Source: Carnegiea gigantea
Taxonomy: Eukaryota > Streptophyta > Magnoliopsida > Caryophyllales > Cactaceae
Assembly (NCBI GenBank): GCA_029747015.1
Contig: JAKOGI010000147.1
Span: 558,001 to 622,000 of the forward strand
Direction: 5' to 3'
DNA: 64,000 nt
A model generated the notes under the pieces. The model was not told the origin of the DNA. It was given only the letters and a program-made list of their open reading frames with translations, and searched no databases. Made by a program: the position numbers and the translations under genes. This document shows positions 54,196 to 64,000 of the stretch, piece by piece (position 1 is the first letter of the stretch; the number at the start of each line of letters is the position of its first letter).

Positions 54196-57100
54196 TAGAG
54201 CTGGCAAATAGGTCAGGTCGGGTCGGATTCGTATTCGGGTTGAACTTAAACGGGTTGAACACTCCCCAATCTGAACCCGACCTGTTTATTTAAATAGATT
54301 GAGACTTCCAACCTACACCTGTTTAAAAATTAAACAGGTCAACTTGATTCTGACCTGTTACCCGTTTACCTGTTTTACCCAATTAACCCGTTTAACTATA
54401 GTTAGCCACAAATTAACCCGTTTACCCAATTCGATCCTAAAAACATATCCAAGATAGGTTCATAAACATAAAGCTCCCAAATCCAGGCATCAAATATTAC
54501 AAACCAAGCTTTAAAGAACTAAAAGAAGTCTAAAATTATTACAAAACCAACAACCACTTGTCCATAAGACCATAACGCGAAATACCAAGCGACCAAATAA
54601 GCAACCACTTATCCTCCACATCGACGAAGTGCCAAACTTATAAAGCTTAACAATTACCTACACCAGATTTTGGCGTCGTTCCACTTCCACTAGAAGACTT
54701 CGATGTCACTTCACCATCACCACCATCATCGAGGTTTAACTTCATGACATCTCCACACAAGTCATCCACATTCATTTCTTCAACCGGCGTGAGTGCTAAT
54801 TAAAAGAGAACCAAAACAAACAAAACAACTAAATCAAAAAAAGAACAAAAATTATATAAATGAAAAATATAAGGACAAAAAGTTAAGAGTAAAAAAGGGA
54901 AGCAAGCACTAAATAATTTGAGAACACAAGAAAGGGCATAAAGTGGAGAATAAAAAAGGAAGAGCTGAAAGTTTAAAAAAATAAAAGCATCACCTTGACC
55001 AAAGACCCAATCCCTTAGGCAAATAACGGCTTCCACAGTTTCCGGATTAAGAGAGCTTCGATATGCATCAAGGACCCTGCCATCAACACTAAAGGCTGAT
55101 TCGGATGCCACGGTAGACAATGGAATTGTCAACACATCCCGGGCCATTTGGGAAAGCACTGGAAACCGAAACTGATTGGTTTTCCACCATATCAACACAT
55201 CAAACCCCTCAACAAAACTAGACAGTTTGTTTTCTTCCAAATACAACTCCAACTCAGATTTTGTAACAAAAGCAAACTCCCTACTAGAAAAATCATCAAA
55301 GTCCTAAAGGAAAAATAACATTAGTTTATATAAAACAAAAAATGAAGAAAAATTTAAGAAAAAAATTCAAAATCATACCTCAAAGAACTCATGACAACCT
55401 TTCTTCACTTCACCTGTAGCTTGAAGAGTGATAGTGCTAGTGCTAGATTTAGAGGACGAAGGAATATTGGACTCCCTTCCATATTCATCAAACATTGCAA
55501 ACAATCTATCCTTCAACAAATCCAACTCAACATGATAGTTATCGTCCCACACCTTCTTATATGCCCACTCTGCAAATTGAAACTTATAACGGGGGTCCAA
55601 AATCGCTGCCATAGCCATTATTGCACTAAATTCAGACCAATACTTCTCAAATTTTGTGAACATCCTTGTTGCCATGTTGTTCAAGAAAGCATTCCTACTT
55701 GCCATTTGTTGTTTCAACTCTAATTTCACCCTCAAAACATTTGAAAAGTAGAGATTGGCAGTGGGATACTTTGAACCAGAGAAATTGCAAGTAACCTCAT
55801 AAAAAATCTTCAAGAACCCACAAATTTTTTCAATTTTTGTCCATTCATCAAACCTTGGACAATATTTGAAATTCCCATCAACAACCTCCAAGTGATTGAA
55901 CACCTTTTTATAGTAAAGAGCACTTTCATGCATTAGATAAGTTGAATTCCATCTAGTTGGGACATCTTGGCGCAACCCTTTACTATAAACAATATCACAA
56001 ACTTTACATGAATCAAGAAACCTTTGTTTTCTTACTTGAGACCCTTTGCAATACTTAACACATTCTCTCACCTTACCCACTGCCTCATCAACATCCCTTA
56101 GCCCCTCCTTAACAATCAAATTGAGTATGTGCGCACAACAACGAACATGGAAATAAGACCCATCGCAAAGAAGCTTAAGTTGACACTTCAACATATCAAC
56201 ACATGTATCATTTGAAGTGGCATTATCTAAAGTCAAGCACATCACTTTTCGATCGACACCCCAATCTTTAAACAACATCAAGATCTTTTCAGCCAACGCA
56301 GCCCCACTATGAGGTGGAGGAATAAAAGAAAAATTCAAAATTCTCTTTTGTAGACTCCAATTCTTGTCAATGTAATGGGCAGTGAGAGAAATATAACCAT
56401 CAGTATTTAGTGAGGTCCAACAACCAGAAGTGAATGCAATTCTACCCGAGAAAGATTGCAAAGTTTCAGTAAGTTTCTCCTTCTCCCTTGTATGCAACTT
56501 AAGGACATCATTCTTGGTCGTCTTTCTCGAAAACAATTTGACATCCGGATTCAAGTAAGCAAACATATCTTTAACACCATCATATTCAGCAAATTGAAAT
56601 GGGAGATCATGCTTTACAACACATAAAGCAAGCAATTGACGAAATACATCAGCATCAAATTCAGGACGCCTACTACCCAATGAACCAGATCGGCTCTCTA
56701 AAAGAAGTTGGCCTATATCTCTAGTGTTTCTTCTTTTACATATTCCCAAATGTCTTTTCAAATTCCCAGTGCCATATTTGCTGTCCCCAGGATACATTTG
56801 GCCACATTTTTTGCATTTACAAAATAAATTACCATCCACATCTGGTTCAAGAAACTCATAATGCTCCCACACAGATGAAGTCAGTTTTCTTTGGCGTTTT
56901 GGAGGCTTACCATCTGCAAGCGGCTTATATGAGCCAGTCCTAAGAGTTGTAGTCTTTCTAGCATGCCTGCTATTAACTTCAACTTCAACTTCAGCAACAT
57001 TAACTTCCTCACCATTAGAGTCTACATCAATAGGGACTGAATTGCAATCTTTTGAAGTCATGACTCTAACAACAGTAAAAATATACAAAGATTAATCTTT

Positions 57101-58616
57101 TGAAGGGGATTATATGAGCCACTCTAAAGTCTTAAGCATAACACTGTTGCAAGCAAAGGGTAACTCTTGGTACAAAACTACAAATCATGGTACACAGATA
57201 AATATAAAAACTAGAATAGTATTTATACAACAATGCATTTAAAACCAATTGGCATTAACAACCACTTTATAAGCTCTAACACAAGCTACCCAATCACATT
57301 CAGTTAGAGACAAAATTAATTATGGCAAAGTGGGCGTCAAATTCAAAGGGTTTGTTATCGTGAACACCTTCATCTTCAAGGAAGGGTAACAACTAACAAA
57401 ACAACCCCTTGTATTGATTCTGTGCTCCATAAATTCACAGCAAATCAAAATAGAGGCCACTAAACTTCCAAATAACCTCACTAATTGCACACCAGACGAC
57501 AATAGTTCAGCTCAATGCCACTTCAGACACCCACAAAACTTTAAAAGCAGATTTACCATTAAATAAAATTTACTAACAAAAAACAACTGATTTCACTCAA
57601 AAAGCATACCTGAAAGACCAATTTGATGTCATCCCGAGTGTCCACAGCAACAGGCATACAAATATACAATAAACATCCTCCTGAACCTCCCTAATAGTCA
57701 AAGCAGAGTTAGGCAGAGAAGCTTTCAAGGTTGCCAAAGCCTCCATTTCCAAGTTCTTCCTCTCTAACTCCTACCCATCTTTATTCCTAATCAGAACCTC
57801 ACTCACCAACACTCTCTCTTCATCCTCCCTCCGTGCCCGAGTCACCGCCGCCCTCAATTGGGTCACCTCAGACGGAGACGGATGATACATATCTTCTTTA
57901 AAAAAAATAAAATGCTGAAAAAATAAAATTAAAATAAGAGTTTACCTTGCCAGAAATGTCACCGGAGAGTTGTGGGTGAGGCGTTTAGGGCCTGAGGCAG
58001 TGAGTTGCTATGTTATTGCCGGAAAAATAGAGAAGAAGAGTGTTGATTGAGCCCTTGAGGTGAGAGCGTGACTGCGTGAGGTCGTGAGCCATAGAGCCAG
58101 TGACTGTGAGAGTGTGAGGGAGTCTGGGAGTGGGAAGGAGAGGTGAGAGTGTGAGACCATGAGACCGTGAGAGGGACTGAGGGAGTGAGGGTCATTAGAT
58201 GAGAGAGAATAATGAAGTATGAAACTGAGAGGCATGCTGCGTGTGTGGAGAGCTTTTACACCAGGATCCAAGCACCCAAAAGAACCCTAGTCCAGACTCT
58301 TCTCTTAGTCCGCCTAAAATTTCATTTCCAACAAAAAATAAAAAATAAAAAATTCTAAAACATGGCAATTAATCGGGTAAACGGGTAAACGGGTTAACAG
58401 GTTATACGGGTTGACCTATTAACCCGTTTAATTAAACGGGTTAAATTGGTTAATTTTCGTGTCAAAAATTTCGACCTGAACCTAACCCGTTTAATTAGAT
58501 GGGTTAAACGTGTAAACCCATTTAATTAAATGGGTTAAAAATCTTTACCCAAACCCGCTTAATTTCGTGTCGGGTTCAGGTCGGTAATCGTGTCGGTTCA
58601 ACTTTTTCCAGCTCTA
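54196..58616 (-). mobile_element. 4.4-kb hAT DNA transposon with perfect target-site duplication
   Basis: The element is bounded by an exact 8-bp direct repeat GGTATGTC (54188-54195 and 58617-58624). The terminal inverted repeats are TAGAGCTGG on both ends. The first about 230 bp and last about 240 bp are filled with AACCCGTTTAA/TTAAACGGGTT words in many copies, the subterminal transposase-binding structure of hAT elements. The transposase gene is on the minus strand (57061-54647). The region 57090-58370 holds its probable promoter and leader, including a GTGAGAG-rich tract at about 58070-58190. Exact duplications and an uninterrupted transposase frame argue for a fairly recent insertion. Confidence 0.93.
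54647..57061 (-). CDS. hAT-family transposase (BED zinc finger, hATC domain)
   Basis: The family cuts and pastes DNA with an RNase H-like fold. Exons 57061-55379, 55303-54994 and 54795-54647 join in frame to give 713 aa. A BED zinc finger is at about residues 64-108 (C83, C86, H104, C108). The catalytic core follows, with the plant hAT blocks FTSGCWTSLNTDGYISLTAH, LTLDNATSND (D279) and CCAHILNLIVKEGL (H311), then RWNSTYL. The hATC dimerisation domain (PLSTVASESAF, DAYRSSLNP) crosses into exon 2. In relatives the first block reads xxDxWTS. Here residue 213 is Gly (codon GGT), one transition from an Asp codon, so the first catalytic aspartate seems to be missing. The start at 57061 is chosen over an upstream in-frame ATG (57088) that adds 9 residues. 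Confidence 0.88.
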
Positions 58617-58624
58617 GGTATGTC

Positions 58625-59686
<1,062 letters not shown>

Positions 59687-61066
59687 TGTTAAGCGATAAT
59701 TTATCGTATTTTACGTGCCTCTTTCACCTAATTTTAGCTTGTAAAATAACGCAATCTTTAGAATCTTTACTTGTGCTTATTTGCTTTTGTAGGTAATAAA
59801 TCTTATTGAGCAAATGTTGCGAAAATAAGTGAAACGAACCAAAAACACAAAAAAAAAGACAACGGGCGATGCCGGCCTGTCGACTGCACGACATCGCCCC
59901 CAGCCGAGCCAGCAGCAGTCGGGGGCTAGCCACAGCCAACCTGTCGCGAACAGGACAGTCGGCTGTCGCGGCCCCCTGCTGCGCTTTGCTCGGCTTTTTC
60001 TCCTTTTTAAAGGGCTGCTTTGAGACATTTTAGGGGCCTGAGAGGCAATTTTCTAGGTTAGTTTAGCTTAGGTTTAACTTCAAAAACCTCATTAGGAGGA
60101 AATAAAGTAGGTAGATTATGATTTGTTGAGTTGTTTTTGAAATTTAAGCATTGCTCATTCAAGTTAATCCAAGCAATCCATAAGTTTTCTCTCTCCTCTC
60201 TTTCTTCTTATTTCATATTTGTTCTTGTTTAATCTTGTTTTAATCTTGTTAGTTTAGTTCATATTTAGCCTAAATGTTTGATTTTTATTATGATTCCATG
60301 TTTCCTCTAGTTTTCATCCATGCTAGTTTAGTTTAATTCCTCCATTTTTCATGTTTATACATGCTCGTTAGCTTAGGTTTAATTTTGTGTTTGTTGTGTT
60401 TTGTGGTTGATTATTGATTATTTTGGTTGGCTTGGATTGTGATTAGCCATTTGCTGGCTACTTAGACTTATATTAGAACTAACCACACTCAATTCTCACT
60501 TAGAACTTAGAGTTTTCCCTCACTCCTGCCAAGTGTTCAATGAAATGCTTGAGAGAGTTTTCATTGTTACTTTTGGGCGATTGATTTATGTCGAGAGGTG
60601 AGGTCAATTAGTTAGTGCGGGAGAGGAGATAGCTGAATTCGGGACATAAAAATAGTCCCGACTCTAGTTAAGTCCAAGGGTTGTTAGTTTTGTGGCCTAA
60701 TTGGGCTAACCCATGAAAATAGGTGGTTAGGCTAATTAGGCTAGCTCATGACCCTTGAGAGAGAGCTTGGGTGATCTTTAATAGCGCAACCGTTAATCTC
60801 GTGTTATTAGTTGAGGTCGGATAAGTTATGACTTATCTTGACTGTTTAGTTCATCACTTGGTGAAATCATAGTCTTAAGCCACCTTTTTTGCCTTTCTTA
60901 GTTTAGTTTAGCTTTTCTTTATTTCTTGCTTTCATTTGGCTTAGATTGAACACTTAAGCTAATCCCGGTAATTGAGATCCAACTCCTAGTGGACGACACC
61001 CCGAGTACTCAACAGTACAACCTTGCACTTGGGGTTATAAGTTTAAAATTCGAATTCTTCCTAACA
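59687..61066 (+). repeat. 5' LTR (right border approximate)
   Basis: It begins TGTTAAGCGATAA. It includes a GC-rich island at 59860-59995 (GGGCGATGCCGGCCTGTCGA onward) that is conserved in the second LTR and contrasts with its AT-rich surroundings, followed by a TTTTTAAAGGGCTG stretch that could hold the transcription start region. The right border is set at CCTAACA because LTRs end in CA. No clean primer-binding site was recognised after it. Confidence 0.6.
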
Positions 61067-62654
61067 TCGCCAAACTAAAACTCATCACATATCCTTGGGC
61101 ACTTAAGTGTGTAAAGGACATCTTCCTACTTATTATTGAGCTCCAAATTTTGTAGGATGACAATTCTATTTGGTTAGGGTTTCTTGAATGCGTTATGTGA
61201 ATCTTCCCTCTAGCTCTATAATATTAGGGATGAGCAAAACTTATAAAGATAGATAATTTTAGAGATGGATAAAGATTTATGCTTATATATATTAAAACAT
61301 ACACGAAGTTTACTTGGTTTTTTAAAATCCCTCCATCCCCTAATATGTGCATAGTCTGACTTTGCCTTTCATACATCATTTGAATATAACTTTGTATGAC
61401 TACTACTTTAGTTCGGGTACATTCAGTATCCGACCTGGTACAATCGTTCTCCCTCTTCTCCCTTCTATTTATTTTCTTTCTTTTACTTTTTGTTTAGTTG
61501 TGGATATTAGGTTGTGTTTAGTTGTGAATATTAGGTTGTGTTTTTGTTGGTGACCATTCTGAGGTGAAATTTAGGATGTTGTTGAGCCATTGATGGCTAT
61601 AATCACCTTTTTTGTGTTTTTTGTGGTTATTTGTGTTTTGTGATTGCTGGTGTTGATGGATTGGTATATAATTGTTTTTGCTGATTAGTTTTGTATATAT
61701 GTGTGGTCTTATTATTGATTAGATGTGATTGTGTTTTTGGGATAGCGTGTTAGCTTGTGTATATGTGTGTAGGCTTAGTATTTTTGTGTGTGTGTTTTTT
61801 GTTTTGTGTGTCTTGTGTGTGATTTTATTTTCTTTGTTTTTGTGGTGGTAATGACTCCTTGGCTCCCAATGAGGACATTGTAAGATTTAGGTGTGGGGGA
61901 GGAGAAGCCATACTACCAGCTTTTGAAAAAAAAAATATTTTTACTAGTTTTAGGGACTTTTGTGCTATTTTAATTGGCCTTGATCTCTTATATCTGGACT
62001 ATTAGCTCATATACAAGTATGATGTGCACAATGGATATTTGTCTCAAGTGTGTGCTTCCGTACCCCAATTCTAACCCAACAGTTCATTGTAACTCAGTAA
62101 CACAATTCTGATTTGTATATCATGATCATCCTAGGGTCTTAGTCTTCCATGTTTGACTCTCCCGATTGCCTTTTGTGCTTAGCTACCTTTACTTTCGCTT
62201 TCACCAAAAAAAAAAAAGAACACAAAAAATTTAAAGCAAAAAATTAAAAAAAGAGAAAAAGGAAAAAAAGGACAAAACTAAACAATCAAAAAGAGTTTGA
62301 GAGTCGGAAGTGACAAGTATCCCTTTGAGGCATATACTACTGGGTGCTACCCTTTGAGACAGTACTGCTACTGGGAAAGCTTGCTTCTTTTGTTAACAAG
62401 TCAATAATCTGGTTGATGTTATGCAGGTGGGATTGAGTCTATTCTGATAAGCTTGACTCCTAAGATGATGACACATTTGCACATCGAGCACTATAATGGA
62501 TTCAAAGTTTTGATGCATTGTGGGGTGAAAGGTTGATGTCTGGATATAATTCGTAGGGACGAAGAGTCTTGAAAAGCATATGATGCTTGTGCATAGGTTG
62601 ATACTGAGCTAGAAGGGGGGTATGGGTGATTCAATTGTGTACAGTTTACCCTAT

Positions 62655-62657
<3 letters not shown>

Positions 62658-62699
<42 letters not shown>
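62658..62699 (+). repeat. (TG)n(TA)n microsatellite
   Basis: About sixteen TG units are followed by a short TATATAT stretch in the non-coding interior of the LTR retroelement. Simple repeat. The Cys-Val open frame across it is an artefact. Confidence 0.92.
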
Positions 62700-62918
62700 T
62701 ATTTTTTTATTTTTTGATTTTTGTTTATCTTTTTATTTCTCTATTTCAAGTTTTTGTGGGTATATATTCTGTAAACCTTAACGAGATTTCACTCGTCCAC
62801 TTAGGGGAAGCAGGGAATTTAAAGGACTTGCTCCATGCACTAAATGCAACCGTAATTTCTACAATAGCGAGTTAGGTTCTTAGGTTAGATTTTCTTTCGT
62901 TTTGCTCGAGGACCAGCA

Positions 62919-64000
62919 AAAGATAGGTGTAGGGGTATTTGTTAGGCGATAATTTATCATATTTTATGTGTCTCCTTCACCTAGTTTTAGCGTATAAAAT
63001 AACGTAATCTTTAGAATTTTTACCTGTTTTATTTGCTTTTGTAGGTGATAAATCCTATCGAATAAATGTTGCGAAAAGGAGCAAAACAGAGCAAAAACAC
63101 AAGAAAACAAGACAACGGGCGACGGGGGCCTGTCGACTGCACGGCGGCCATCGCGCCCAGCTGTGCCAGCTGGCCAGCAGCAGCCAGGGGCTAGCGACAG
63201 CTAGCCTATCACACCGGGGACAGCCGACTGTTGCGACGGCGACGGCTATCGCGATCCCCTGCTGCATTTTGTTCGGCTTTTTCTCCTTTTTAAAGGGCTG
63301 CTTGGGGACATTTTAGGGGGCCTGTGAGGCGATTTTCTAGGTTAGTTTAGCTTAGATTTAGCTTCAAAAGCGTCATTAGGAGGAAATAAAGTAGGTAGAT
63401 TAGAATTTGTTGGGTTGTTTTTGGAATTTAAGCATTGTTCATTCAAGTTAATCCAAGCAATCCATAAGTTTTCCCTCTCCACTGTCTCTTCTTATTTCAT
63501 ATTTGTTCTTGTTTACTCTTGTTTTAATCCTGTTAGTTTAGTTCATATTTAGTCTAAATGTTTGATCTTTATTATGATTCCATGTTTCCTCTAGTTTTCA
63601 TCCATGCTAGTTTAGTTTAATTCCTCCATTTTTCATGTTTATACATGCTTGTTAGCTTAGGTTTAATTTTGTGTTTTTTGTGTTTGTGGTTGATTAGTGA
63701 TTATTTTGGTTGGCTTCGATTGTGATTAGTCTTTTGATTACTAATTAGACTTGTATTGGACCTAACCACACCCAATTCTCGCTTAGAACTTAGAGTTTTC
63801 CCTCACACCCGCTAAGTGTTCGATGAAATACTTGAGAGAGCTTTCATTGTTATTTTTGGGCGATTGACTTATACTGAGAGGTAAGGTCAATTAGTTAGTG
63901 TGGGAGAGGGAATAGCCGGGTTCAGGATATGAAAATAGTTTCCATTCTAGTTAGATCCAAGGGTTGCTAGTTTTATGGCCTAATTGAGCTAACCCCATGA
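62919..64000 (+). repeat. polypurine tract and partial 3' LTR
   Basis: The purine-rich tract (62919-62939, AAAAGATAGGTGTAGGGG) directly precedes the TG that starts the 3' LTR at 62940. The LTR is cut by the end of the window after about 1060 bp, so the right flank and any target-site duplication cannot be seen. The 5-bp sequence left of the 5' LTR is GTGCC and would be the expected match. Confidence 0.75.

Larger units (their letters stand above)
59687..64000 (+). mobile_element. non-coding LTR retroelement, 3' LTR truncated by the window edge
   Basis: A long direct repeat starts TGTTAAGCGATAATTTATC at 59687 and TGTTAGGCGATAATTTATC at 62940. The copies stay collinear to the end of the window (60720 against 64000). 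The 5' copy probably ends near 61066 (CCTAACA), making it about 1.4 kb. Upstream of the second copy is GAGGACCAGCAAAAGATAGG then TGTAGGGGTATT, the polypurine region typical of Ty3-gypsy Tat/Athila-type elements. The interior (about 61067-62939) has no gag or pol ORF, only AT-rich sequence, an A-rich tract (62204-62280) and a GT repeat, so it looks like a LARD-type or internally deleted element. The two LTRs differ by many C-T changes, so insertion is old. Confidence 0.8.

Noticed and set aside
58008..58271. Ser/His/Leu-rich ORFs near the right end of the hAT element
   Set aside because: They translate the GTGAGAG-type repeats of the element's leader region. Low complexity and no conserved motif.

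Overview
This is a window of nuclear DNA from a flowering plant, most likely a eudicot. The evidence is GT-AG introns, AT-rich spacers, plant families (a DYW pentatricopeptide protein, a G-box bZIP factor, an LRR receptor-like pseudokinase, a plastid-targeted DUF3143 protein) and plant mobile elements (TRIMs, hAT, MITEs, a decayed LTR retroelement). The species cannot be fixed from the sequence alone. Exon models were built by hand from splice signals and unbroken reading frame. Each model closes in frame from ATG to stop.

Layout. 1-2.2 kb: no confident gene. 2.2-4.6 kb: a 171-bp MITE and a broken DYW-class PPR gene (minus). 5.1-9.1 kb: a Treslin/TICRR (Sld3-like) replication-initiation protein, 981 aa (minus). 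10.4-11.9 kb: a 174-aa plastid DUF3143 protein (plus). 12.7-18.3 kb: a full-length ABCC-type ABC transporter, 1487 aa, 11 coding exons (minus). 18.3-24.6 kb: a gene-poor spacer with MITEs and SINE-like pieces. 24.6-29.5 kb: a 226-aa UBA-domain protein (minus). 30.6-37.9 kb: a G-box-binding bZIP, 361 aa (plus), with a G-box in its own promoter. 38.4-39.0 kb: a TRIM retroelement. 39.3-40.0 kb: a 59-aa single-pass membrane protein (plus). 41.0 kb: the initiator tRNA-Met gene (minus). 41.6-45.1 kb: a possible organelle-derived insert, a SINE, a second TRIM and a 658-bp hAT-like element. 45.6-48.3 kb: an LRR receptor-like pseudokinase, 634 aa, with two upstream ORFs (plus). 49.5-54.0 kb: a myosin-I TH1-like protein, 217 aa (minus). 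54.2-58.6 kb: a 4.4-kb hAT transposon with perfect target-site duplications and a full-length transposase ORF that appears to have lost its first catalytic aspartate. 59.5-64.0 kb: a TA microsatellite, then an LTR retroelement with no coding capacity whose 3' LTR runs off the window.

The genes are unrelated housekeeping or regulatory genes, not a pathway cluster. The main interest is in the mobile elements. Several still carry exact target-site duplications, so their insertion history can be read: a MITE inside a SINE, a TRIM inside a tandem duplication, and a hAT about 230 bp upstream of the TH1-like gene's ATG. Two TRIMs primed by initiator tRNA-Met lie on either side of an initiator tRNA-Met gene. 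Long T-run/G-run junctions also recur through the non-coding DNA.
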